Source of the DNA: Solidesulfovibrio magneticus RS-1
Lineage (GTDB): Bacteria; Desulfobacterota; Desulfovibrionia; Desulfovibrionales; Desulfovibrionaceae
Direction of reading: 5' to 3'
NCBI RefSeq assembly: GCF_000010665.1
Contig: NC_012796.1
Location: forward strand, 4,860,001 to 4,924,000
DNA: 64,000 nucleotides
Within the stretch, counting starts at the first letter, position 1. Each line of letters opens with the position of its first letter. Position numbers and translations under genes: made by a program. The notes beneath the pieces are model-generated. The model ran no database searches. It had not been told where the DNA came from and saw only the letters and a program-made list of their open reading frames with translations. Below are positions 7,750-18,570 of the stretch, one piece after another.

Positions 7750-8670
7750 TTAGCGCCAGGCCTTGGTCTTGCCGGAGTAGCTAAAGATCTCGCGGATGGC
7801 TTCGTCCTTCTCGGTCCAGGGACCACGCAAGGCGGCTTCCTTGGTCGGTCCGACGCTGGTGTACACCCGTTGCATGTAGGTGATGTGGCCGACGTAGGGC
7901 GTGTGGTCGTACTCCACGCGCTTGACCTCGGCGCCCAAGGATTCGCGGATGATGATGCGGTAGGTGGCCTCCCACTGGCTGCCGACCTGCTTGATCTTCT
8001 TGTTGGCCATGGTGCCGACGCCCAGGCGGTCCAGCTCGTCCACCCACTTCTGGGCATAGCGCCAGAATTCGTCGCGGATGGGCTGGGGCACGTCGGTGGC
8101 GTTGCCAATCACGCCGGTCTTGCCAAACGACGCCCGCATCTTGTCGGTGAGCTCCACCGTTGGGGCCGGAACAGGGGCCGGTTCCGCGCCCTTCTTGCCT
8201 TTCTTGCCCTTGACGGGCTTTTCCTCGACCACGCCCGGGTCCAGGGCTTCCTTGCCCCCGGCCTTGCGGGCCGTGGCGTCGGGCTTTTCCGCCACCACCG
8301 GAGCCGGCGCAACGGCCACAGGGGCCGGAGCCGCAACGGCAGGCTTGGTCTCGGCCTTGGCCGGCACGGCGGCCACAGGGGCCGGCGCGGCGGTCTTGCC
8401 GGGAATGGTCAGGGTTTGTCCGGCCTTGAGCTTTTTGGCGTCGGCCAGATTGTTGGCGGCGAGCAGCGCCTTGCCGTCCACGCCGAACTTCTTGGCGATG
8501 ACGGCCACGGTGTCGCCCTTTTCGACCTTGTAGGTCAGGGGCTTTGGCGTATCGACAACGACGGTCGGAGCCGGGCCGGAAGCGGGGTAAACGTGGAGGC
8601 CGGCAAAGGCGGCGGAGGCAGCAAAAAGAAGGAGAGCGAGGGCGGCGAAGATGCTTCGAGCGGTGGGCAT
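7750..8670 (-). CDS. Exported LysM-domain protein
   Basis: A 306-residue protein starting with a clear signal peptide (MPTARSIFAALALLLFAASAAFA). A LysM peptidoglycan-binding repeat follows (LTYKVEKGDTVAVIAKKFGVDG through KAGQTLTIPG), then a long Ala/Pro/Val/Lys-rich linker and a C-terminal globular domain of about 130 residues with KMRASFGKTGVIGNATDVPQ. That last domain is not one I can name. It probably sits in the periplasm on the cell wall. GGAG eight bases upstream picks the ATG at 8670 over one six codons earlier. It is downstream of the vWA-OmpA gene, with a terminator between them. Confidence 0.85.
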   Translation of the reverse strand: MPTARSIFAALALLLFAASAAFAGLHVYPASGPAPTVVVDTPKPLTYKVEKGDTVAVIAKKFGVDGKALLAANNLADAKKLKAGQTLTIPGKTAAPAPVAAVPAKAETKPAVAAPAPVAVAPAPVVAEKPDATARKAGGKEALDPGVVEEKPVKGKKGKKGAEPAPVPAPTVELTDKMRASFGKTGVIGNATDVPQPIRDEFWRYAQKWVDELDRLGVGTMANKKIKQVGSQWEATYRIIIRESLGAEVKRVEYDHTPYVGHITYMQRVYTSVGPTKEAALRGPWTEKDEAIREIFSYSGKTKAWR

Positions 8671-8689
8671 GGGGTGTTCTCCGATCAAA

Positions 8690-8720
8690 AAGCCAGACGC
8701 CCCTGGCGGGGCGTCTGGCC
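8690..8720 (-). terminator. Terminator of the vWA-OmpA gene
   Basis: Inverted repeat GCCAGACGCCCC / GGGGCGTCTGGC with a 4-base loop, followed on the minus strand by TTTTTGA. Confidence 0.88.
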
Positions 8721-8740
8721 GGCGAGACTTGGAAGTCTCA

Positions 8741-9778
8741 CTACATGGACTTGAACTTGATCACGCAGCGACGGTTCAGAGCGCGGCCCTGAGCGGTCTT
8801 GTTGGTGGCCACCGGATCGGACTCGCCGAAGCTGATGGTCTCGATGCGGGAGGCGTCGATGCCCTTCTTCACGAAGAAGGCCTTGACCGAGTCGGCGCGG
8901 CGCTGGCCGAGCTTCATGTTGTACTGCTCGGTGCCGATGGAGTCGGTGTGGCCTTCGAGGATGACCTTCATGCCAGTCTTGGACTTGATGATGGCGGTGC
9001 CTTCTTCAAGGACGGGCACGAACTCGGGCTTGATGTTGTACTTGTCGAAGTCGAAGTAGATGCTGCGGAAGACGACGATTTCGTCTTCGATCCACTCGTA
9101 CAGGGCGCACTCGAGGAACTTCTCGCGGGCGGCCTCGTTGCGGAGCAGCTCTTCGCCGAGCTCGATGCAGTTGCACTTGCCCAGGGCGGCGATGGCCTTG
9201 AGGACCTGCTGGCCGTGCTTGTTGTCGGACAGATCGACAATGTAGAAGCACAGGTTGTCGCCGTACTTGGCCTTCAGGGACTGGGCCACGGCCACGGGAT
9301 CGACGCCGCAGTTGGAGTCGCCGTCGGAGAAGATGAACACGCCGGTCTTGCCGCTAAGGGTCGAGACGGGCAGCTTGTCCAGATCTTCCAGGCCCTTGCC
9401 CATGGGGGTCATGCGGCCGTAAACGGTGTAGTCGGTGTTGATCTTTTCAACAGCGGCAGCCATGGTGGCCTGCTTGTACGGAGCCATCGCAGCGTACTCC
9501 TTGTACGGAGCGAAGGTGTACAGACCGGCCTTGTAGCCCAGTTCGGGGGTCATCTTGTTCAGTTCACGGGCCAGGGACTTGGCCATCATGATCTTGGAGA
9601 CGCCGCCAAACTGCACATAGCGCTGTCCCTTGTAGGAGAACGCCATGGAGCTGGAATGGTCGATGAAGTAAATGAAGTTGTCGACCTTCGGGACCTGCTT
9701 CTTGGCCATGGCCGGACCGCTGAATCCCAGCAGCAGGGCGACCAGAGCCACCAACACGACTTGCAGTTTCTTGTTCAT
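8741..9778 (-). CDS. Exported von Willebrand A plus OmpA-domain protein
   Basis: A 345-residue protein. A signal peptide (MNKKLQVVLVALVALLLGFSGPAMA) leads into a vWA domain with the MIDAS motif in FIYFIDHSSSMAF and FIFSDGDSNCG. The C-terminal third is an OmpA peptidoglycan-binding domain: IYFDFDKYNIKPEF, then VILEGHTDSIGTEQYN and LGQRRADSVKAFFVKKGI. Such fusions anchor an adhesion or scaffolding domain to the cell wall. The ATG at 9778 is set by GAGGAGGGAGTT just upstream. A sigma-70-like promoter about 175 bases upstream and a dedicated terminator suggest a single-gene transcript, possibly abundant. Confidence 0.9.
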   Translation of the reverse strand: MNKKLQVVLVALVALLLGFSGPAMAKKQVPKVDNFIYFIDHSSSMAFSYKGQRYVQFGGVSKIMMAKSLARELNKMTPELGYKAGLYTFAPYKEYAAMAPYKQATMAAAVEKINTDYTVYGRMTPMGKGLEDLDKLPVSTLSGKTGVFIFSDGDSNCGVDPVAVAQSLKAKYGDNLCFYIVDLSDNKHGQQVLKAIAALGKCNCIELGEELLRNEAAREKFLECALYEWIEDEIVVFRSIYFDFDKYNIKPEFVPVLEEGTAIIKSKTGMKVILEGHTDSIGTEQYNMKLGQRRADSVKAFFVKKGIDASRIETISFGESDPVATNKTAQGRALNRRCVIKFKSM

Positions 9779-9952
9779 AACTCCCTCCTCGGAGTAGTGA
9801 ATGAGATTCACCCTTGCCTAAAAAAAACCACCCTCATTAGCCTGAAACGGGATTTTCCCGCCCGCGGGCGGAAGAACCCCAAGCCCCCTGTCGTGTCGTA
9901 ACCTCTTGAAATAACGACCTTCCAGGGTGCTTCCCTCTGTTCTCCGGTTTAA

Positions 9953-9981
9953 CATATAGTTCTTTTTGCCAGGCAGCGCAA
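9953..9981 (-). promoter_or_regulatory. Candidate sigma-70 promoter for the vWA-OmpA gene
   Basis: On the minus strand TTGCGC, 17 bases, then TATATG, in an AT-richer stretch upstream of the gene. The 5' leader would be about 165 bases. Confidence 0.45.
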
Positions 9982-10016
9982 GTGGATGCGCCCCCATTCC
10001 CCAGCCTCGGGCCGCC

Positions 10017-10045
10017 TTGCGCCAAGCCCTTGGGCTGCCTATAGC
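10017..10045 (+). promoter_or_regulatory. Candidate sigma-70 promoter for the M16 peptidase gene
   Basis: TTGCGC, 17 bases, then TATAGC, about 75 bases before the peptidase ATG. It is divergent from the vWA-OmpA promoter. Confidence 0.45.
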
Positions 10046-10118
10046 ATATTTCTTCTGAATGTGTACAAAAAACCTGGCCGGCCATGCCCGCCAGCCTAAC
10101 GCCAACGCAGGAGCGCTG

Positions 10119-13031
10119 ATGTCCAAGAAATACGGTTTTTCCGTCCTTCGCGACGAAATCGTTGAAGAATACGCCGCCAGGGCCATCCTCTACCGCCACG
10201 ACCGCACCGGAGCCGAACTCCTTTCCCTGATTTCTGACGACGAGAACAAGGTTTTCGGCGCGGCCTTCCGCACCCCGCCCGCCTGCTCCACCGGCGTGCC
10301 CCATATCCTCGAACACTCGGTCCTGTGCGGATCGCAAAAATACCCAGTCAAGGAACCCTTTGTCGAACTCCTCAAAGGGTCGCTCAACACCTTTCTCAAC
10401 GCCTTCACCTACCCCGACAAGACCTGCTACCCGGTGGCCTCCACCAACCTGCGCGACTTCTATAATCTGGTTGACGTCTATCTCGACGCCGTGTTCTTCC
10501 CCCGCATCCCCCGGGCCGTCTTCCTCCAGGAAGGCTGGCATTTTGAATGGAATGACGGCGGCGAGCTGATCCGCAGCGGCGTGGTCTTCAATGAAATGAA
10601 GGGCGTCTACTCCTCGCCCGATTCCGTGCTCGGCGAATTCTGCCAGCGCACCCTGTTTCCCGACACTACCTACGGCGTGGACTCCGGCGGCGACCCCAAG
10701 GTGATCCCGACGCTGACCTATGACGCCTTCAAGAATTTCCACGAGACCTACTACCATCCCGGCAACGGCCGTTTCTTCTTTGCCGGCAACGACGATCCCG
10801 ATGAGCGCCTGCGCCTGCTTGGGGCCTACCTCGATCGGTTCGAGGCCCGGCCGGCCGCCTCGTCCGTGGCTCGGCAGCAGCCCTTTGCCGCGCCGAAAAA
10901 AATCGAGATGCCCTACGCCGCCGCCCCGGGCCAGGCCGGGCGCGCCTTTGTCGCCTGCAACTGGCTGCTGCCCGACGTGGCCGACCAGGATCTGGTCATG
11001 GTTTTCGACGTGCTGGAGCATGTGCTCATCGGCCTGCCCACCTCGCCCCTGCGCAAGGCGCTCCTCGACAGCGGCCTGGGCGAGGATCTCGCCGGCGGTG
11101 GGCTGGAGAGCGAACTGCGCCAGATGTTTTTCTCGGTGGGCCTCAAGGGCGTGGCTCCCGAGGCTACGGGGCAGGTGGAGACGCTCATCCTCGAAACCCT
11201 GACCCGGCTGGCTGCCGAGGGCCTGCCGGCCGACGCCGTGGAAGCCGGGGTCAACGCCCTGGAATTTTCCCTGCGCGAAAACAACACCGGCTCGTTCCCG
11301 CGCGGGCTGTCCTTGTGGCTGCGCTCTCTGACTACCTGGCTGCACGACGGCGACCCCTTGTCCCCTTTGCGTTTTTCCGGTCCCCTGGGCCGGCTCAAGG
11401 CCCGGCTGGCTGCCGGCGAGCAGGTTCTCGAAGACGCCATGCGGCTGTGGATGCTGGATAATCCCCACCGCGTGACCTTGACGCTCACCCCGGACACCGA
11501 GCTGGACGCCCGGCGCGTCGCCGAGGAAAAAGCCGAGCTGGCCGCCGTGGCCGCCGCCCTGGACGAGGCCGCCAAGGCCGCCATCGCCGCGGATCTCGAC
11601 ATCCTGCGCCAGTTCCAGGACACCCCGGACACGCCCGAGGATCTGGCCCGCATCCCGTCCCTGGCCCTGGCCGATCTGCCCCGCGACGAAACGCCCATTC
11701 CCGAGCGCGCCGCCCAAGCCGGCCAAGCCGAGCTGCTGCTCCATCCCATCGAAACCGCCGGCATCGCCTATGTCGATCTGGCCTTTCCCCTGGCCGGCCT
11801 GCCCGACCGCCTTGTTCCGCTGGTGCCGCTGTTTGGCCGGGCGCTTTTGGAACTGGGCACGCCGCGTTTCGACGCCGTGACCCTGACCCGGCGCATCGCG
11901 GCCAAGACCGGCGGCATCACCCGCGAGGCCATGGTGGCCGGGGTGGTGGACGCCGGCCCGGACGCTGTGGCGGCCAAACTCGTGCTGCGGGCCAAGGCGA
12001 CCCTGGACAAGATGCCCGATCTCTATGAAATCTTGGGTGAAATCCTTACTAAAACCGATTTCGGCAACCGCGAACGGTTTGTCCAGATGGCCACCGAGGC
12101 CCGCTCGCGCCTGGAGCGCCGGCTGGCTCCGGCCGGCCATGCCACGGCCGGCTCGCGCCTGCGCGCCCGCTACACCCTGTCCGGGGCCACCGCCGAACGC
12201 CTGCGCGGCGTGTCCCAGCTGCTGTATCTGCGCGAACTCGCCACGCGCCTGGAAGCCGACTACGACGGCGTGCGGGCCGACCTGGAAACCCTGCGCGATC
12301 TCGTCCTGACCCGGGCCGGAACCCTGGCCGGGCTGACCGTGTCCGAGGCGGCCATGGCCTCCCAGGAAACGGCCCTGGCCGATTTCCTCACCGGCCTGCC
12401 CGGGGCCGCCCCCGCGCCCCAGGCCTGGTCCCGCCCCGGCCTGCCCGCCGCCGAAGGCCTGGCCATCCCGGCCCAGGTTCACTACGTCGGCCTGGGACTG
12501 GACCTGACCACCACCGGCTGGAGCTTTGACGGCGCGGATCTGGTGGCCAGCCGCTATCTGCGCATGGCCTATCTCTGGGACCGGGTGCGGGTGCGCGGTG
12601 GGGCGTATGGCGCGTTTTGCTCCCTGGACCGCATCGCCGGCCAGGCCGTGTTCGTGTCCTACCGCGACCCCAACACCGAGGCCACCATCGAGGCCTTCCG
12701 CAAGGCGGGCCACTATCTGATGGACACGAGCTTCTCGGACGAGGAGATGACCCGGGCCGTCATCGGGGCCATCGGCGACATCGACGCCCACATGCTGCCC
12801 GACGCCAAGGGCCATGTCGCCCTGGCCAGGCGGCTGACCGGCGACACGGCCGAGCGGCGGGCCAAACTGCGGGCCGAAGTGCTGGCCGCCGGCCCGGCCC
12901 GGTTCCGGGCTTACGGCGAGGCTCTGGACGCGGCCGCCGCCGACGCGGCCGTGGTGGTCCTGGGGCCGTCGGCCTCCCTGGATGCCCTGGGCGCGTCCGT
13001 GCCCGGCCTGGCCCGCCTCGACGTTCTGTAG
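10119..13031 (+). CDS. M16C family zinc metallopeptidase (presequence-protease type)
   Basis: A protein of about 970 residues, the full two-half length of the M16C/PreP family. The inverted zinc motif HILEH occurs in GVPHILEHSVLCGSQKYPVKEPF, and the third ligand region is NEMKGVYSSPD, both in the N-terminal half. The inactive second half follows a linker near residue 520. These enzymes form a closed chamber that degrades peptides of up to about 65 residues. No signal peptide is evident, so it is probably cytosolic. I start at the ATG in AGGAGCGCTGATG at 10119 rather than 20 codons upstream. It has its own promoter and a terminator 30 bases past the stop. Confidence 0.92.
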   Translation: MSKKYGFSVLRDEIVEEYAARAILYRHDRTGAELLSLISDDENKVFGAAFRTPPACSTGVPHILEHSVLCGSQKYPVKEPFVELLKGSLNTFLNAFTYPDKTCYPVASTNLRDFYNLVDVYLDAVFFPRIPRAVFLQEGWHFEWNDGGELIRSGVVFNEMKGVYSSPDSVLGEFCQRTLFPDTTYGVDSGGDPKVIPTLTYDAFKNFHETYYHPGNGRFFFAGNDDPDERLRLLGAYLDRFEARPAASSVARQQPFAAPKKIEMPYAAAPGQAGRAFVACNWLLPDVADQDLVMVFDVLEHVLIGLPTSPLRKALLDSGLGEDLAGGGLESELRQMFFSVGLKGVAPEATGQVETLILETLTRLAAEGLPADAVEAGVNALEFSLRENNTGSFPRGLSLWLRSLTTWLHDGDPLSPLRFSGPLGRLKARLAAGEQVLEDAMRLWMLDNPHRVTLTLTPDTELDARRVAEEKAELAAVAAALDEAAKAAIAADLDILRQFQDTPDTPEDLARIPSLALADLPRDETPIPERAAQAGQAELLLHPIETAGIAYVDLAFPLAGLPDRLVPLVPLFGRALLELGTPRFDAVTLTRRIAAKTGGITREAMVAGVVDAGPDAVAAKLVLRAKATLDKMPDLYEILGEILTKTDFGNRERFVQMATEARSRLERRLAPAGHATAGSRLRARYTLSGATAERLRGVSQLLYLRELATRLEADYDGVRADLETLRDLVLTRAGTLAGLTVSEAAMASQETALADFLTGLPGAAPAPQAWSRPGLPAAEGLAIPAQVHYVGLGLDLTTTGWSFDGADLVASRYLRMAYLWDRVRVRGGAYGAFCSLDRIAGQAVFVSYRDPNTEATIEAFRKAGHYLMDTSFSDEEMTRAVIGAIGDIDAHMLPDAKGHVALARRLTGDTAERRAKLRAEVLAAGPARFRAYGEALDAAAADAAVVVLGPSASLDALGASVPGLARLDVL

Positions 13032-13061
13032 TTCTGGAAGCTGTCGCGCCTCCCATAACGC

Positions 13062-13102
13062 AAAAGCGCCGGACGGCCCCCTCGGCCGTCCGGCGCTTTT
13101 TT
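13062..13102. terminator. Bidirectional terminator
   Basis: A 17-bp perfect stem starting AAAAGCGCCGGACGGCC closes on a loop of about 5 bases and is flanked by A- and T-runs. It serves both the peptidase gene and the convergent SH3-protein gene. Confidence 0.9.
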
Positions 13103-13117
13103 GCAGCATGGGCGCAG

Positions 13118-13423
13118 TTAGCGCGGCAAGGCCAGATAGCGGGCGTACATCCAGCCCGTGGCCCCGCTGTCGACCAGGGTCACGCGGGCCCAGCCGTTGG
13201 CGTCGTATTCCCACACCCGCACGGCCTGGCCCCGGTAGGCCACGGTGCGCACGTCGCAGGAGGTGGACGGACACGCCCGGATATACACGGATTCGACGGC
13301 GGTCACCCGGACGTAGCCGGCCGGCGGCGGCGGCGGCGGCACGCCGATGGACACGCTGCAGCCGCCGATGGCGGCGGCGAGCAGGAGCAGCAGGGTCAAC
13401 GCTGGCAGCAGGCGCTTGTTCAT
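13118..13423 (-). CDS. SH3-domain lipoprotein
   Basis: A 101-residue protein. The lipoprotein signal (MNKRLLPALTLLLLLAAAIGGC) ends in a lipobox-like AIGGC. A short proline run follows, then a bacterial SH3 domain: SVYIRACPSTSCDVRTVAYRG, VRVWEYDANGWARV and a terminal GWMYARYLAL. It probably binds peptidoglycan from the membrane face. The ATG has AAGGGGGAG upstream; an earlier in-frame codon at 13456 lacks that support. Monocistronic, sharing the terminator with the M16 peptidase gene. Confidence 0.85.
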   Translation of the reverse strand: MNKRLLPALTLLLLLAAAIGGCSVSIGVPPPPPPAGYVRVTAVESVYIRACPSTSCDVRTVAYRGQAVRVWEYDANGWARVTLVDSGATGWMYARYLALPR

Positions 13424-13526
13424 GGTCTCCCCCTTGAAAGCCTTTTTGGGGTCCAATATGCCTGCCCAGGACCTGACTGTCTAGGAATTCCTTGACTTTT
13501 GTTCGCCCCAGGGCACAAACTGCATC

Positions 13527-14366
13527 ATGGAAGTAACCGTCCTGGTGGACAACAACACCCTCATCGACTGCTACCTGCTGGCTGAACCCGGGCTGTCGCT
13601 CCATCTGCGGGACGGCGACACGCAGGTGCTCTTCGACTGCGGCTATTCCGACGTGTTGCGCCGCAACGCGGCCACGCTGGGCCTTGATCTGGCCGACCTG
13701 GACCAGGTGGTGCTCTCCCACGGCCACAACGACCACACCTGGGGGATCGTGCCGCTCATGGCTTGTCTGGCCGAGCACGCCGCCAACGCCGGCAGGACGC
13801 ATCGGCCAAAGCTCACCGCCCATCCCCAGGCGCTGACCCCGCGCCGCCTGGAGCACGGCGAACCCATCGGTTCGCTCCTTGGCTACGACGCCCTGGCCCA
13901 GTGTTTTGACTTGGTCCTTTCGCGCGAGCCGGTCCCCATCACCGACCGGCTGCTGTTTCTTGGCGAAATCCCGCGGCTGTTTCCCTTTGAAAACATCACG
14001 CCCATCGGGCAGCGCCTGGACCCCGACGGCCTTGTGCCCGACGACCTGCCCGACGACACCGCTCTGGCTTACCACGGTGACGACGGTCTGGTGGTCATCA
14101 CCGGCTGCTCCCACGCCGGCATCTGCAACATCGTGGAGCACGCCCGCCGCACCACTGGCCAGCGCCGGGTGGCCGCCGTGGTGGGCGGCCTGCATCTGCG
14201 CAAGCCCGATCCGGCCCGTTTCGAGGCCACGGCCGACTATTTCCGCCGCATCGGTCTGGCCGCCCTCTACCCCGGGCACTGCACGTCGCTTGCCGCCAAG
14301 ATCGCCCTGTCCCGCACCCTGCCCGTCCACGAAGTTGGCTGCGGCCTGCGCCTGAGTTTCTCCTGA
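13527..14366 (+). CDS. Metallo-beta-lactamase fold hydrolase
   Basis: A 279-residue MBL-fold protein. The di-metal motif is LSHGHNDHTWG near residue 65, and further ligands lie in ITGCSHAGICNIVEHA and the C-terminal LYPGHCTSLAAK. The spacing and the leading VDNNTLIDCYLLAEPGLSLHL match the group often annotated as 7,8-dihydropterin-6-methyl dihydropteridine phosphate synthase-like. The substrate is not known from sequence. No strong ribosome-binding site, but the ATG at 13527 gives the usual family N-terminus. The next gene, glgB, begins about 95 bases downstream. Confidence 0.85.
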   Translation: MEVTVLVDNNTLIDCYLLAEPGLSLHLRDGDTQVLFDCGYSDVLRRNAATLGLDLADLDQVVLSHGHNDHTWGIVPLMACLAEHAANAGRTHRPKLTAHPQALTPRRLEHGEPIGSLLGYDALAQCFDLVLSREPVPITDRLLFLGEIPRLFPFENITPIGQRLDPDGLVPDDLPDDTALAYHGDDGLVVITGCSHAGICNIVEHARRTTGQRRVAAVVGGLHLRKPDPARFEATADYFRRIGLAALYPGHCTSLAAKIALSRTLPVHEVGCGLRLSFS

Positions 14367-14460
14367 TCGTCCTCGCGCCGCCCGTACCTGGCGCGTTGCC
14401 CCGCGCCCGCCTTTCGCTTATCAACCCCGCACGGCCCCAGGGCCGGCCAAGGAGCCTTGC

Positions 14461-16383
<1,923 letters not shown>

Positions 16384-16386
16384 TTG

Positions 16387-16480
16387 CAGGGCGCTGCCCT
16401 GCACCCGCACGGGCGCTGCCCGTGACCCGGCAGGGCGCTGCCCTGCACCTGCCGGGGGGATTATCCCCCCGGACCCCCTG
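16387..16480 (+). repeat. Three successive palindromes plus a degenerate REP-like unit
   Basis: Three copies of the palindromic core GGGCGCTGCCC lie about 20 bases apart (16387-16401, 16408-16424, 16431-16445), each with its own matching flanks. A shortened REP-like unit follows, GGGGGGATTATCCCCCCGG. All lie just past the glgB stop. Confidence 0.65.
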
Positions 16481-16576
16481 GCCGTCTGTGGCGGGCGGGG
16501 GAGCCACAAGCAGGCGGAGTGGGGTGTGTGCCCTGTTGGCCCCCTTGCCCCTGCCATCCTTCCATGGCATCCCTAT

Positions 16577-16656
16577 CCAGAGAAAAGTTTTTGGGGAAGG
16601 TGGGGGGCGTGGGGGGAGGAAACCCCTTTTTTCAAAAAGGGGTTTCCTCCCCCCAC
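16577..16656 (+). repeat. Long hairpin repeat (type B), copy 1
   Basis: AGTTTTTGGGGAAGGTGGGGGG leads (in part) into a stem-loop whose arms are G-rich, then AAACCCC-T-run, a single C, and A-run-GGGGTTT. A second copy lies at 36232-36312. It ends about 30 bases before malQ and might terminate glgB transcription. Confidence 0.7.
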
Positions 16657-16687
16657 ATTCCTCCCTTCCACCCCGCAAGGAGCTTCC

Positions 16688-18193
16688 ATGCTGCGCAGAG
16701 CCAGCGGCGTGCTCATGCACGTCACCTCGCTTCCCTCCCGGTTCGGCATCGGCGATTTCGGCCCCGGCGCGCGGCGCTTCGCCCGGTTTCTGCGCCAGGC
16801 TTCCCAGTCCTATTGGCAGATCCTGCCCCTGTCGCCGACGTCGACCTTTATCGGCAACTCGCCCTACAGCAGCGATTCGGCCTTTGCCGTGAGTCCGTTG
16901 CTCATTAGCCCCGAGGCCATGGTCGAGGACGGCTGGCTGGACGCGGCAACCCTGGAGGCGGCCGTGGTGGAAGGCGATCCGGCCGTGGCGGATTTCGAGC
17001 AGGCGCAGGCCAAGAAAGAGGCGCTTTTTCGGGCAGCCTTTGCCGCTGGCCGCCAGCGACTGGCCGGCGACGCCGCCTATGTCGTCTTTTGCCGCGAGGC
17101 GGCCGGCTGGCTGGACGATTACGCCCTATTCCGGGCGGCCAAGCGCGAACAGCACGAGGCCGGCTTCGCCTCGTGGCCGGCCGGGCTGCGCGACCGCGAG
17201 CCGGCGGCCCTGGATGCGCTGAAAATCCGCATGGCCGACGAGATCGAATACGCCCGGTTCGTGCAGTACCTGGCCCACAGCCAGTGGACGGCCCTGCGGG
17301 CGCAGCTGCGGCAGGCCGACATCCAGGTCATCGGCGACATGCCCATCTACGTCACCGAGGACAGCGCCGACGTCTGGGCCAACCCGGAGCTGTTCAAGCT
17401 CGGCCCGGACAAGCGGCCGGTCTGGGTGGCCGGGGTGCCGCCGGACTATTTCAGCAAAACCGGCCAGCGCTGGGGCAATCCGGTCTACGACTGGCCGGCC
17501 CACGAGGCCGAGGGTTTTGCCTGGTGGCTGCGGCGCATGGAACGGACGCTGGCCCTCTACGACATCGTGCGCCTGGACCATTTCCGGGGCTTTGAGGCCT
17601 ACTGGGAAATCGCGGCCAGCGAAGCAACAGCCATAAACGGCACCTGGGTCAAGGCCCCGGGCCAGGCGCTTTTCACCACGCTGACGCGCCGCTTCCCGGC
17701 CCTGCCCATCATCGCCGAGGATTTGGGCGTGATTACCGCCGAAGTGCGCGAACTCATGGCCGCCTTCAACTTCCCCGGCATGCGCGTGCTCCAGTTCGCC
17801 TTCGGCCCGGGCATCGCCGAAAACCGCGACGCGCCCCACAACTACGAACACAACCATGTGGCCTACACCGGCACCCACGACAACAACACGACCCTCGGCT
17901 GGGCGCGCGGCGAATCCGGCGGCGAGGCCCTGGAATCGCTCTACGCCTACCTCGGCCGGCGCGTGCCTCATGAGGAGGTGCCCTGGGAACTGCTGCGCCT
18001 GATCATGCAAAGCGCCGCCTCCAAGGTCATCGCGCCCATGCAGGATATCCTGTGCCTGGGCGAAGGCGCGCGCATGAACATGCCGTCTGTGGCCAAGGGC
18101 AACTGGTCCTGGCGGGCCGTGGACAACCACTTCGACGCGGCCATTGCCGCGCGGTTGAGGGGGATGACCGAGATATTCGGCCGGAATCATTGA
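16688..18193 (+). CDS. malQ: 4-alpha-glucanotransferase (amylomaltase)
   Basis: A 501-residue GH77 enzyme that shuffles alpha-1,4-glucan segments and releases glucose in glycogen and maltodextrin turnover. The start MLRRASGVLMHVTSLPSRFG is typical. Conserved blocks are GDMPIYVTEDSADVWANPEL, the nucleophile motif VRLDHFRGFEAYWE, the acid/base motif IIAEDLGVIT and YTGTHDNNTTLGW. AAGGAG just before the ATG at 16688 supports the start; the frame runs open upstream through repeats and should not be included. Downstream of glgB on the same strand. Confidence 0.96.
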   Translation: MLRRASGVLMHVTSLPSRFGIGDFGPGARRFARFLRQASQSYWQILPLSPTSTFIGNSPYSSDSAFAVSPLLISPEAMVEDGWLDAATLEAAVVEGDPAVADFEQAQAKKEALFRAAFAAGRQRLAGDAAYVVFCREAAGWLDDYALFRAAKREQHEAGFASWPAGLRDREPAALDALKIRMADEIEYARFVQYLAHSQWTALRAQLRQADIQVIGDMPIYVTEDSADVWANPELFKLGPDKRPVWVAGVPPDYFSKTGQRWGNPVYDWPAHEAEGFAWWLRRMERTLALYDIVRLDHFRGFEAYWEIAASEATAINGTWVKAPGQALFTTLTRRFPALPIIAEDLGVITAEVRELMAAFNFPGMRVLQFAFGPGIAENRDAPHNYEHNHVAYTGTHDNNTTLGWARGESGGEALESLYAYLGRRVPHEEVPWELLRLIMQSAASKVIAPMQDILCLGEGARMNMPSVAKGNWSWRAVDNHFDAAIAARLRGMTEIFGRNH

Positions 18194-18209
18194 GAGAAGA
18201 AGAGAGAGG

Positions 18210-18262
18210 AAGATGCCTCCGGCGGCCGGGGGCCTGAGGCCCCCGGACCCCCCATCGGGGTG
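18210..18262 (+). repeat. REP-like intergenic repeat, copy 2
   Basis: GATGCCTCCGGCGGCC, then GGGGGCCTGAGGCCCCC and GGACCCCCCATCGGGG. It starts about 17 bases past the malQ stop. Confidence 0.8.
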
Positions 18263-18312
18263 GATGAGCGGTGGCGTTGCGGGGGCGAACCGTTTACGGA
18301 CGGGAGGCTGGC

Positions 18313-18561
18313 ATGACGAAATCCTATCTGCTCTTCAAGTGCGGGGCGACGGGGCGCACGCCACTGGCGACGTTCACCGCCGACAACGTGGACGAAGCCC
18401 GGGAAGCGCCCACCTGGCTTAAGCGCAAACACCCGGACATGGCCGCGCTGCGTCTGGCCGAGGGCGAATTTTTCGAGATCATCGAAAAAGACGTCTGCGA
18501 CCCGGCCGACTGGGACGCAGCGGTGACGGCCATGGCCGCGTCCCAGTCGGTCGGCGGGTAA
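18313..18561 (+). CDS. Small hypothetical protein
   Basis: An 82-residue soluble protein with GGGAGG six bases before the ATG. It reads MTKSYLLFKCGATGRTPLAT, then a charged middle (DEAREAPTWLKRKHPDMAAL) and a C-terminal helix. No cysteine pair, membrane segment or motif I recognise. Composition fits the genome. It stands alone between the malQ-side repeat and a convergent hydrolase gene 10 bases away. Confidence 0.6.
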   Translation: MTKSYLLFKCGATGRTPLATFTADNVDEAREAPTWLKRKHPDMAALRLAEGEFFEIIEKDVCDPADWDAAVTAMAASQSVGG

Positions 18562-18570
18562 GTCGCGGCC

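Noticed and set aside
9837-14330. A 1,497-codon open frame on the minus strand
   Set aside because: It is the antisense shadow of the M16 peptidase and neighbouring genes. GC-rich third positions remove stops. No ribosome-binding site or motif.
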